A stretch of 64,000 nucleotides of DNA, from assembly GCA_002862435.1 (NCBI GenBank), contig PKDC01000006.1, forward strand, positions 1 to 64,000. The letters are read 5' to 3'. The notes beneath the pieces are model-generated. The model was not told the DNA's origin, ran no database searches, and worked only from the letters and a program-made list of their open reading frames with translations. Below, one piece after another: positions 54,118-61,572 of the stretch (within the stretch, counting starts at the first letter, position 1; every line of letters begins with the position of its first letter). The translations under genes and the position numbers were made by a program. The DNA is from Pseudomonadota bacterium. GTDB taxonomy: Bacteria > Pseudomonadota > Gammaproteobacteria > UBA5335.

Positions 54118-55401
54118 TTAGCGGGATGGGCGTGCCGCACGATCCGACGTGATCCCCAGGGTCAAGAATAGCGCTCCCGCGAACATCACCAGCACCACCG
54201 ACAAGCCAAGGCGCTGGCTGCCGCTGGCGGCAGTCAGCCCGCCCACCAGGAAGGGACCCATAAAGGTGGTCGCCTTGCCAGAGAAGGCCATCAGGCCAAA
54301 CAGCTCGTTGCGTTGGGCGACGGGCGCCATGTGCGCCAGATAGGAGCGGCTGGCTGCCTGGGCAGGTCCCACGAACAAGCCCAGCAAGCCACCCCACCAC
54401 CAAAAGGCCGGGGCATTCGGCGCCACCAAGAGTGCGGCGCCCGTCAGCAGCAATCCGACCAGACTCCAGACCATGGTGGACTTGGCCCCAAAACGGTCAT
54501 CAAACCAGGCAAAACCCACCGCGCCCACCGCGGAGGTCAGATTCAGCACGATGGCAAACAGCAGCACCTGCCGCTCATCAAACCCAAAGGTCCCGGCCGC
54601 GAACAGGCCGCCAAAGGCGAACACGGTAGTGAGCCCGTCGATCAACAGCAGTCGACCGAGAAAAAATCGCAGCAAGGGGCCATCGCGCAGCAAGCGGCGC
54701 AAAGACACCACCAGATCGCCGAACGCGGCCCGCATCAACGACTGATTGGACGGCGCCACAACGCGCGCCGGATCGCGAACCGTCAGCAGCAAGGGCAGCG
54801 CGAACAGCGCAGTCCACGCCGCGGTCAGGAGGAACGTGGCCCGCACCGGCTCCGCCTGGACAGGGTCCAGCCCAAAGGGCGGCGGATCCGCCTGCACGAA
54901 GCCAAACAGCGCCACCAGCAGGCAGGCCAACCCTCCCACATACCCCAAGCCCCAGGCCCAACCCGACCAGCGCCCAATGCGCGCAGGGGTGGCCAGATCC
55001 GCCAATTGGGCGTTGTAGAGCACGAAAGCCAGTTCCAGCACCACCGTTCCCAGCCCCGCCAACAGCAGGGCACGCAGGGCGAAATCCGCTTCCGGACGCA
55101 CCGTCCAGAGCGCCGCGGTCGCCAACACATTCACCAGGGTCAGCAGCACGAGAAAAGCCCGCCGGTGCCCGCCCCGATCCGCCACCGCGCCCATCAGCGG
55201 CGCCAGCATGGCAATGAACAAGCCCGCCACACCCATGGTCTGCCCCCACCAGGCGGTCCCCGTGGCGGCGTCCGGGGCAATGGCGCGGGCGAAATAGGCA
55301 GGGAACAGGAAAGTCTGGATCAAGGCAGCGTAGGCGCTGGTGGCCCAGTCATAGAGCGACCAGGCAATCAGCGGGCCGCGGCGTTCCGGGGCGGTCGACA
55401 T
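54118..55401 (-). CDS. MFS transporter, UMF1 (Atg22-like) family
   Basis: A 427-residue inner-membrane protein with about 12 helices. The N-terminus IAWSLYDWATSAYAALIQTFLFPAYF matches the UMF1/Atg22-like branch, whose marks are SLYDWANSAF and VLYNAQLADL in the fourth helix. Further: GLGYVGGLACLLVA and VGPAQAASRSYLAHMAP. Its substrate is not known; relatives export amino acids or similar solutes. The ATG at 55401 is chosen because the upstream frame is unlike the family. The Nudix gene starts 37 bases after its stop on the same strand. Confidence 0.88.
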   Translation of the reverse strand: MSTAPERRGPLIAWSLYDWATSAYAALIQTFLFPAYFARAIAPDAATGTAWWGQTMGVAGLFIAMLAPLMGAVADRGGHRRAFLVLLTLVNVLATAALWTVRPEADFALRALLLAGLGTVVLELAFVLYNAQLADLATPARIGRWSGWAWGLGYVGGLACLLVALFGFVQADPPPFGLDPVQAEPVRATFLLTAAWTALFALPLLLTVRDPARVVAPSNQSLMRAAFGDLVVSLRRLLRDGPLLRFFLGRLLLIDGLTTVFAFGGLFAAGTFGFDERQVLLFAIVLNLTSAVGAVGFAWFDDRFGAKSTMVWSLVGLLLTGAALLVAPNAPAFWWWGGLLGLFVGPAQAASRSYLAHMAPVAQRNELFGLMAFSGKATTFMGPFLVGGLTAASGSQRLGLSVVLVMFAGALFLTLGITSDRAARPSR

Positions 55402-55573
55402 GAAAAGGTGTCCATCTTTGGGGTTAAGCAAGCGCTGGACAATGAACGATCGGTGCGACCGCGCGACGGATCGCACTGGATGGCGTGCGGTTTTCTCCGG
55501 GCGCGGCACGAAACTCGGCGTTCCGAACAGGTGCAACCAGGGATTCTAGTGATTTTGTGTGACAGCGCCCAAC

Positions 55574-55606
55574 AAAAAACCCCGGTCGGCGTGATACCGA
55601 CCGGGG
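55574..55606 (-). terminator. Intrinsic terminator of the CsrB-like RNA
   Basis: A ten-pair stem, CCCCGGTCGG with CCGACCGGGG (55580-55589 and 55597-55606), followed on the minus strand by TTTTTT (55579-55574). No protein gene lies upstream of it on this strand for about 8 kb apart from the proposed RNA, so it must end a non-coding transcript. Confidence 0.85.
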
Positions 55607-55910
55607 CTGCGTGAGCCAAAACATGGCTGGAAGCAAAGTCCTCGTGTGCACTGAACTGCCGATTGATGGCCGATCCCGCCGGCATCCTGCCATCCGATCC
55701 CCTCGTCCCTGACCGGAGGGGGGTCCATCAATCCGCGGTGGCCTTCCTGGCCCCCGGCAACCATCCTGGCTACCGATCCGTTTTGCTGCGTCCCTGCCTC
55801 TTCCCTGAGTAGCGGCTTCCTGCCACCATTCATCCCTGATCGGGCCAATCCTTTGGCCCTGTGGTATCCGTACCACGTCATCTCCGGACGGTTTCCATCA
55901 TCCCCCAACA
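55574..55910 (-). ncRNA. CsrB/RsmZ-type regulatory RNA (CsrA-sequestering)
   Basis: The region of about 610 bases between the MFS gene and dtd has no protein-coding sense but, read on the minus strand, holds about 20 GGA triplets in 340 bases, in contexts such as CAGGGA, CAGGAT and CAGGAAG. Several sit in hairpin loops: GTGGTA-CGGA-TACCAC (55876-55861), GGGCCAA-AGGA-TTGGCCC (55859-55842), GGCC-AGGAA-GGCC, CCA-GGA-TGG and GGCA-GGA-TGCC. This is the layout of CsrB/RsmB/Z RNAs, which bind many CsrA dimers. The 3' end is the terminator at 55574-55606. The exact 5' end and promoter are not resolved. Confidence 0.8.
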
Positions 55911-55946
55911 AAGTGACAAAAACAGTCAGACAGTGCCGAGAATCGG

Positions 55947-55964
55947 TGTAAGCATTTTCTTAAT
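55947..55964. promoter_or_regulatory. GacA/UvrY-like activator box upstream of the CsrB-like RNA
   Basis: TGTAAG (55947-55952), six bases, then CTTAAT (55959-55964). The GacA consensus in Pseudomonas is TGTAAG-N6-CTTACA, so the first half is perfect and the second matches at four positions. It lies about 40-50 bases upstream of the proposed RNA start. Confidence 0.5.
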
Positions 55965-56014
55965 ACATAGCATTAATGGACTCTCTGCTCATCCATGGCT
56001 TATCGGATGTCCCC

Positions 56015-56473
56015 ATGATCGGATTTCTGCAACGCGTGCGGCGAGCCTGGGTGGAGGTGGATGGACACCGCGTGGCCCGCATCGAGACCGGCCTGCTGGT
56101 GCTGGTCGGCATGGAGCGCAGCGACACCCATGCCATCGGCACCCGACTGTTGCAGCGCGTGCTGGACTACCGGGTGTTCCCCGATGCGCAGGATCGCATG
56201 AACCGCAGCCTGCGCGACATCCAGGGCGGACTGTTGCTGGTACCCCAGTTCACCCTGGCGGCAGATACCCGCAAAGGCAACCGTCCCGGTTTTTCCCCGG
56301 CCATGCCACCCGACGAAGCCCAAGCTTTATATGGCGAACTGCTGCAACACGCTCGCACCCAGCATCCGATCGTGGAAAGCGGCGTCTTTGGCGCTGTCAT
56401 GCAGGTCAGCCTGACCAATGATGGGCCGGTGAGTTTCTGGCTGCAGGTGACAAATGAAATGGCGGTGCGTTGA
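56015..56473 (+). CDS. dtd: D-aminoacyl-tRNA deacylase
   Basis: Removes D-amino acids (and glycine) wrongly attached to tRNA. The 152-residue protein from the ATG at 56015 begins [17 protein letters not shown]. It keeps [13 protein letters not shown], then [21 protein letters not shown], the S-Q-x-T-like motif [18 protein letters not shown] and [20 protein letters not shown] with the Gly-cis-Pro region. In the first motif it has PQFTL where the usual reading is SQFTL. An in-frame ATG at 55976 adds 13 residues without resemblance. Confidence 0.93.
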   Translation: MIGFLQRVRRAWVEVDGHRVARIETGLLVLVGMERSDTHAIGTRLLQRVLDYRVFPDAQDRMNRSLRDIQGGLLLVPQFTLAADTRKGNRPGFSPAMPPDEAQALYGELLQHARTQHPIVESGVFGAVMQVSLTNDGPVSFWLQVTNEMAVR

Positions 56474-56535
56474 CGCGCCGGGGCGGATTGTTCAAACTCA
56501 AAGGTCTACACCCTGCCACCCCATCCAGCCACGCC

Positions 56536-57129
56536 ATGTCTGCCCGTACTGCCCGCGTTGAACGGGCCACGCTTGAAACCCGCATCAGTGTCGATCTGAA
56601 CCTCGACGGCAGCGGGATATCGCGCCTGGCCACCGGCCTACCCTTTTTCGACCACATGCTGGACCAGATCGCCCGCCACGGCGCCCTGGATCTCGCCATC
56701 ACGGCGGATGGCGACCTCGCGGTGGACGCCCACCACACGGTGGAAGACGTCGGCATCACCTTCGGCCAGGCCCTGGCCCGCGCGCTGGGGGATAAAAAAG
56801 GCATCCAGCGCTATGGGCATGCCTATGTGCCGCTGGACGAGGCGCTGTCCCGGGTGGTGATCGACTTCTCCGGCCGGCCCGGGCTCGAATACGAGGTGAG
56901 CTACAGCCGCGCGCGCATCGGCGATTTCGATGTCGATCTGATCCGTGAATTCTTCCAGGGTGTCGTCAATCACGCCCAGGCCACGGTCCACATCGATAAC
57001 CTCAAGGGCCGCAACGCCCACCATGTGGCCGAAACCGTGTTCAAGGCCTTCGGCCGTGCGCTGCGCCAGGCCGCCGCGCCCGATGAGCGGCAGGCCCAGG
57101 TCATCCCCTCGACCAAGGGAAGCCTTTAA
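56536..57129 (+). CDS. hisB: Imidazoleglycerol-phosphate dehydratase
   Basis: Sixth step of histidine synthesis. The 197-residue monofunctional enzyme has the two mirror-like halves with the metal-binding clusters: [15 protein letters not shown] and [11 protein letters not shown] in the first half, [10 protein letters not shown] and [17 protein letters not shown] then [20 protein letters not shown] in the second. There is no phosphatase domain, unlike enteric HisB. The ATG at 56536 gives the typical length. It leads the hisBHAFIE operon. Confidence 0.96.
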   Translation: MSARTARVERATLETRISVDLNLDGSGISRLATGLPFFDHMLDQIARHGALDLAITADGDLAVDAHHTVEDVGITFGQALARALGDKKGIQRYGHAYVPLDEALSRVVIDFSGRPGLEYEVSYSRARIGDFDVDLIREFFQGVVNHAQATVHIDNLKGRNAHHVAETVFKAFGRALRQAAAPDERQAQVIPSTKGSL

Positions 57130-57149
57130 CCCTCCAGCGGATTGCGTCA

Positions 57150-57809
57150 ATGCAGACCCTCGCGATACTGGATTACGGCATGGGCAACCTGCATTCCATG
57201 GCGAAAGCCCTGGAGCGGGTCGCTCCGCAGGCACGCATCCGCATCACCCAGTCCGCCGCGGAACTGCGCGCCGCCGACCGGCTCATCTTCCCCGGACAGG
57301 GGGCGATGGGGCATTGCCGGACGGAACTGGCACAGCGCGATCTGTTGGATCTGCTGCCCGAGCTGGCGCGGGAAAAGCCCACCCTGGGCGTCTGCCTGGG
57401 GTTGCAGGCGGCCCTGGACTTCAGCGAGGAAAACGGCGGCACCCAGGGACTGGGCCTGTTTCCCGGCGTGGTGCGGCGCTTTCCGACCGGCCTGCCCGAG
57501 GCGCCGGGCCTGCCCCCGATACGCATCCCCCACATGGGCTGGAATCGCGTGGAGCCGACCCGGCCCCACCCGCTGTTCGAGGGGATTGCGCCGGGTAGCC
57601 GGTTTTACTTCGTACACAGCTACTACGCCCCGGCTGGATCGCCGGAGGTGGCCGCCGTGACCCATTACGGCCTGCCATTCGCCGCGGCGCTGGGGCGGGA
57701 TGGTTTTTTTGCGGTACAGTTTCACCCCGAGAAAAGCCAGCAGGCGGGTCTGCGCCTGCTCTCCAACTTCAGCCGCTGGGATGGCGCTTCCCCGGCAAGC
57801 ACTTCCTGA
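57150..57809 (+). CDS. hisH: Imidazole glycerol phosphate synthase, glutaminase subunit
   Basis: Releases ammonia from glutamine for HisF. The 219-residue class I glutaminase has [19 protein letters not shown] at the start, the oxyanion region [10 protein letters not shown], the nucleophile Cys in [22 protein letters not shown], and the His-Glu pair of the triad in [16 protein letters not shown]. The usual GVGAF oxyanion motif reads GQGAM. Confidence 0.96.
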   Translation: MQTLAILDYGMGNLHSMAKALERVAPQARIRITQSAAELRAADRLIFPGQGAMGHCRTELAQRDLLDLLPELAREKPTLGVCLGLQAALDFSEENGGTQGLGLFPGVVRRFPTGLPEAPGLPPIRIPHMGWNRVEPTRPHPLFEGIAPGSRFYFVHSYYAPAGSPEVAAVTHYGLPFAAALGRDGFFAVQFHPEKSQQAGLRLLSNFSRWDGASPASTS

Positions 57810-57823
57810 CCCCGAGGTCCGTC

Positions 57824-58561
57824 ATGCTGCTCATTCCCGCTATCGACATCAAGGACGGCCAGTGTGTTCGCCTGCGCCAGGGCCGGATGGATGACGTCAC
57901 AGTATTCGCCGAAGATCCCCTCACCATGGCCGATCGCTGGGTCCAGGCCGGCGCCAAGCGCTTGCACCTGGTGGACCTGGATGGCGCTGTGCAGGGTCGG
58001 CCGGTGAATCGGGATGTCGTCGAGCGCATCTGCGCCGCCCATCCCAACGTGCCGGTGCAGATCGGCGGCGGCATTCGTGACGAGGAAACGGTGCAGAGCT
58101 ACCTGGATACGGGGGTGCGCTACGTCATCATCGGCACCAAGGCGGTCAATACGCCCCACTTCATCAATGACCTGTGCATGGAGTTCCCCGGCCACATCAT
58201 CGTGGGTCTGGATGCGCGCGACGGCAAGGTCGCCATCGATGGCTGGTCCAAACTGTCCCATCACGAGGTCACCGACGTCGCGCGCCGACTGGAAGACGAC
58301 GGCGTCGAGGCGATCATCTACACCGACATTGGCCGCGACGGCATGATGCAGGGGGTGAACGTTGATTCCACGGTGGCCCTGGCGCGCAGCGTTCACATTC
58401 CCGTCATCGCCTCCGGCGGCGTCCACAGCCTGGATGACATCCGCGCGCTGTGCGCCGTGGCGGATGAAGGCATCATCGGCGCTGTGATCGGCCGCGCCCT
58501 TTATGAAGGCTCGCTGGATCTGGCTGCGGCCCAGCGGCTGGTCGACGGGCTGGGCGGCTGA
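57824..58561 (+). CDS. hisA: Phosphoribosylformimino-5-aminoimidazole carboxamide ribotide isomerase
   Basis: An Amadori isomerase in histidine synthesis, 245 residues, TIM barrel. The catalytic Asp of the first half is Asp8 in [16 protein letters not shown], and the second-half Asp is in [16 protein letters not shown]. The phosphate sites read [11 protein letters not shown] and [12 protein letters not shown]. It sits between hisH and hisF, as usual. Confidence 0.97.
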   Translation: MLLIPAIDIKDGQCVRLRQGRMDDVTVFAEDPLTMADRWVQAGAKRLHLVDLDGAVQGRPVNRDVVERICAAHPNVPVQIGGGIRDEETVQSYLDTGVRYVIIGTKAVNTPHFINDLCMEFPGHIIVGLDARDGKVAIDGWSKLSHHEVTDVARRLEDDGVEAIIYTDIGRDGMMQGVNVDSTVALARSVHIPVIASGGVHSLDDIRALCAVADEGIIGAVIGRALYEGSLDLAAAQRLVDGLGG

Positions 58562-58562
58562 G

Positions 58563-59357
58563 GTGGCTCTTGCCAAGCGCCTCATCCCTTGCCTGGACGT
58601 TGACGGTGGACGGGTGGTCAAAGGCGTGCGCTTCGAAGGCCTGCGCGATGCCGGTGATCCGGTGGAAATCGCCCGGCGCTATGATGAACAGGGAGCGGAC
58701 GAACTCGCTTTCCTCGACATCACCGCCAGCCACCAGGAACGGGATACCCTGCTGCATCTGGTGGAGGCCGTCGCCGCTCAGGTGTTCATCCCGTTGACCG
58801 TCGGCGGCGGTGTGCGCGATTGCGCCGATGTGCGGCGCCTGCTCAACGCCGGTGCCGACAAGATTTCGATCAACAGCGCGGCAGTGACCCGACCGGCGTT
58901 CATCGCAGAAGCCGCCGATCACTTCGGTTCCCAGTGCATCGTGGTGGCCATCGATGCCCGCCGCGTACCGGGAACGGATGCCGCCCCGCGCTGGGAAATC
59001 CACACCCACGGCGGACGCCGACCCACCGGACTGGATGCATTGGACTGGGCCGAGCGCATGGCCCGCGACGGGGCCGGGGAACTGCTGGTGACCAGCATGG
59101 ACCGCGACGGCACCGGCTTGGGATTCGACAACGCACTCAACCGCGCCATCGCCGCGCGGGTCGAGGTGCCGATCATCGCCTCCGGCGGCGTGGGCAAGCT
59201 GGACCACTTGCGCGATGGCTTGCTGGTGGGCCATGCCGATGCCGTGCTGGCAGCCAGCATTTTCCACTTTGGCACCCACACCATCCCCGAAGCCAAGGCT
59301 TTCCTGGCCGCCGCCGGGCTGGAAATGCGCCTGGATCCATCGCAGGTGGGGCGATGA
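58563..59357 (+). CDS. hisF: Imidazole glycerol phosphate synthase, cyclase subunit
   Basis: Uses HisH-derived ammonia to form IGP and AICAR. The 264-residue TIM barrel begins [22 protein letters not shown] from the GTG at 58563, two bases after the hisA stop. The catalytic Asp11 (CLDVDGGR) and Asp in [16 protein letters not shown] are both present, with phosphate loops [15 protein letters not shown] and [12 protein letters not shown]. Confidence 0.97.
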   Translation: MALAKRLIPCLDVDGGRVVKGVRFEGLRDAGDPVEIARRYDEQGADELAFLDITASHQERDTLLHLVEAVAAQVFIPLTVGGGVRDCADVRRLLNAGADKISINSAAVTRPAFIAEAADHFGSQCIVVAIDARRVPGTDAAPRWEIHTHGGRRPTGLDALDWAERMARDGAGELLVTSMDRDGTGLGFDNALNRAIAARVEVPIIASGGVGKLDHLRDGLLVGHADAVLAASIFHFGTHTIPEAKAFLAAAGLEMRLDPSQVGR

Positions 59358-59746
59358 ACGCGCCCGATCTGGACCGTGTGTGCTGGAACGCCGATGGCTT
59401 GGTGCCGGCCATTGCCCAGGACGCGGACAGCGGCCAGGTGCTGATGCTGGCCTGGATGAATCGGGCCGCCCTGACGGAAACCCTGGCCAGTGGCCGCGCC
59501 GTCTATTGGTCACGCTCGCGCCGCGCCCTGTGGCGCAAGGGAGAAACCTCCGGCCACAGCCAGCAGGTGCGCGAAGTGCGACTCGATTGCGACGGTGATG
59601 CCGTGCTGCTGAGGGTCACCCAAGCGGGCGGCATCGCGTGCCATACTGGACGCAGCAGCTGCTTCTTTCGCCGTTGGGAGCCAGCCAGTGGCTGGGAAAC
59701 GATCGATCCGGTGCTGAAGGATCCGGAGGATATCTATGGCGCCTGA
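59354..59746 (+). CDS. hisI: Phosphoribosyl-AMP cyclohydrolase
   Basis: Opens the purine ring of PR-AMP in the third step. The 130-residue protein has [36 protein letters not shown], the metal-binding DCDGDAVLL, and the C-terminal Cys in [14 protein letters not shown]. It is separate from hisE, unlike the fused enteric HisIE. It overlaps hisF by four bases and hisE by eleven. Confidence 0.96.
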   Translation: MNAPDLDRVCWNADGLVPAIAQDADSGQVLMLAWMNRAALTETLASGRAVYWSRSRRALWRKGETSGHSQQVREVRLDCDGDAVLLRVTQAGGIACHTGRSSCFFRRWEPASGWETIDPVLKDPEDIYGA

Positions 59747-60068
59747 AGCTGCATTCGCGAGCTATCGCGCTCTAGTGACCACGCTCCAGGCGCGGCGCGG
59801 CGCGGACCCGCAGACCTCCTATGTGGCGCAGCTCTATGCCAAGGGGCTGGATGCCATTCTCAAAAAAATTGGCGAGGAGGCGACCGAAACGGTCATGGCC
59901 GCCAAGGATGGGGTACCCGATGCCCTGATCCGGGAAGTGGCGGACCTGTGGTTCCACAGCCTGGTGCTGTTGGTTCACCTGGACCTGGATCCCGATGCCG
60001 TGTGGGCCGAACTCGCCCGCCGTCATGGGGTCTCAGGGCTTACTGAAAAAGCCGCGCGGGACCCTTGA
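59736..60068 (+). CDS. hisE: Phosphoribosyl-ATP pyrophosphatase
   Basis: Second step of histidine synthesis. The 110-residue all-alpha MazG-like protein carries the pattern [36 protein letters not shown] with the E-E-x-x-E metal ligands, and [20 protein letters not shown]. It overlaps hisI by eleven bases. Confidence 0.96.
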   Translation: MAPEAAFASYRALVTTLQARRGADPQTSYVAQLYAKGLDAILKKIGEEATETVMAAKDGVPDALIREVADLWFHSLVLLVHLDLDPDAVWAELARRHGVSGLTEKAARDP

Positions 60069-60090
60069 GCCCGGCGGAAGGAGCGTAGTG

Positions 60091-60336
60091 ATGTTCAGCG
60101 GCGTAAGTATTTGGCAACTTTTGATTCTACTGGTGATCGTGGTGCTGGTATTCGGCACCCGACGCCTGGGCAGCATGGGCAGCGATGTCGGCGAGGCCAT
60201 CAAGAATTTCCGCTCGGCCATGTCCGATGGCGACAGCAACAAGCCGACGGCCAAAGCCCCCGAGGTCCTGCCCGGATCGGCCCCGACGGCCAGCGCGCCG
60301 GTCGAACCGAGCCGGGACGAATCCCGGCCGGGCTGA
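60091..60336 (+). CDS. tatA: Sec-independent translocase subunit TatA
   Basis: Pore-forming subunit of the Tat system, 81 residues. One short helix ([17 protein letters not shown], about 6-22) is followed by the hinge [19 protein letters not shown], an amphipathic helix, then an acidic, Pro/Ala-rich tail. AAGGAG lies seven bases before the ATG. The G-S-D-V-G motif identifies TatA. It follows hisE after 22 bases, a common his-tat link. Confidence 0.95.
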   Translation: MFSGVSIWQLLILLVIVVLVFGTRRLGSMGSDVGEAIKNFRSAMSDGDSNKPTAKAPEVLPGSAPTASAPVEPSRDESRPG

Positions 60337-60411
60337 TCCCCCAACCGTATCCCGCTGCCCCTGGGGCGGGATGCCACCGCAGCCCGGAGATTTCCGGGGA
60401 GAGATGCCGGC

Positions 60412-60753
60412 ATGTTCGATATCGGCTTCTGGGAGCTGGTTCTGGTTTTTGTGATTGCCCTTGTCGTGCTGGGACCGGAGCGTCTGCCTGCCGCCGCGCG
60501 TCAGGCGGGCCTCTGGGTGCGCCGGATCCGCAGTCTGGCCCATGTCGCGCAGCAGGAATTGGAGCGGGAGCTGAAAATCAGTGAACTGCGCCAGCAACTG
60601 CACGATAATCCGGACCTGAAAACCCTGCAGTCCGTGCGCGAGGATCTCCAGCGCCTGCGCCGTCTTCCGGCGCAATCAATCCAGCCGCCGCCACCCTCAT
60701 CCCCGCCCGGGGAGCCCAACCCGAATCCATCGCCCCAGGATCCGCAGCCATGA
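60412..60753 (+). CDS. tatB: Sec-independent translocase subunit TatB
   Basis: Substrate-binding subunit of the Tat receptor, 113 residues. The start FDIGFWELVLVFVIALVVLGPERLP has the Glu8 and the L-G-P-E-R-L-P hinge typical of TatB. A long charged amphipathic helix (ARQAGLWVRRIRSLAHVAQQ and onward) precedes a Pro-rich tail. It overlaps tatC by four bases. Confidence 0.95.
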   Translation: MFDIGFWELVLVFVIALVVLGPERLPAAARQAGLWVRRIRSLAHVAQQELERELKISELRQQLHDNPDLKTLQSVREDLQRLRRLPAQSIQPPPPSSPPGEPNPNPSPQDPQP

Positions 60754-61529
60754 CCCCGGATGAGCCCGGCGAAGCCTTCCCCGAGCAACCTTTCCTGACC
60801 CATCTGATCGAGTTGCGCAGTCGTTTGCTGCGTTGCCTGTGGGCCGTGGGTATTTTGCTGGTGCCGCTGACCGTTTTCGCCAACCGGCTGTTTTCCATCC
60901 TGGCAGCGCCCATGCTGGCCAAGCTCCCGATCGGCAACAGCCTGATCGCGACCCAAGTGGTGACGCCCTTCCTGACCCCGTTCAAACTGGCTGCCGTCAC
61001 GGCCGTGTTCATGGCCATGCCCTACCTGCTGTGGCAGGTCTGGTCCTTCGTCGCGCCCGGGCTCTACCAGCACGAGAAGCGCTTCGCCTATCCGATGCTG
61101 GTGATGAGCATCGTGCTGTTCTATGCCGGCGTGGCGTTCGCCTTTTTCATCGCCCTGCCCATCACCTTCGGCTTCATCACCCGCACCGCGCCCGACGGGG
61201 TGGCGGTGATGACCGACATCGCCAGCTATCTGGATTTCACGCTCACCGTCTTTTTCGCCTTCGGCCTCGCCTTCCAGATCCCGGTGCTCACAGTGCTCCT
61301 GGCGTGGGCCGGCATCACCACCCCCCAGGCCATGACACGGGCCCGGCCCTATGTGCTGGTGGGCGCTTTCACGGTGGGCATGTTGCTCACGCCACCGGAT
61401 GTGTTTTCCCAGACTCTGCTGGCCTTGCCGACCTATCTGCTCTACGAGGTGGGCATCGTGCTCGCCCGGATCATGGTCCCCGGCGCCCGCGAGGTGGATG
61501 CGCAGCGCCAGGACTCCAAGACCTCCTGA
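60750..61529 (+). CDS. tatC: Sec-independent translocase subunit TatC
   Basis: The signal-peptide receptor of the Tat system, 259 residues with six membrane helices. The N-terminal FLTHLIELRSRLLRCLWAVG contains the conserved E-L-R. SFVAPGLYQHEKRFAYPML with the F-x-x-P-G-L-Y loop and ALPITFGFI follow. With TatA and TatB it would export the Rieske protein and perhaps the BMP protein at 44526-45632. Confidence 0.96.
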   Translation: MTPDEPGEAFPEQPFLTHLIELRSRLLRCLWAVGILLVPLTVFANRLFSILAAPMLAKLPIGNSLIATQVVTPFLTPFKLAAVTAVFMAMPYLLWQVWSFVAPGLYQHEKRFAYPMLVMSIVLFYAGVAFAFFIALPITFGFITRTAPDGVAVMTDIASYLDFTLTVFFAFGLAFQIPVLTVLLAWAGITTPQAMTRARPYVLVGAFTVGMLLTPPDVFSQTLLALPTYLLYEVGIVLARIMVPGAREVDAQRQDSKTS

Positions 61530-61572
61530 ACAGGCCGGCCGCCCCGACCCGACCAATGGGTGTCGAAGGGGT

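Noticed and set aside
55424-55876. Minus-strand protein gene in the MFS-dtd interval
   Set aside because: Several frames are open, but none has a ribosome-binding site or recognisable sequence; the GGA-in-loop pattern and terminator explain the stretch better as RNA.
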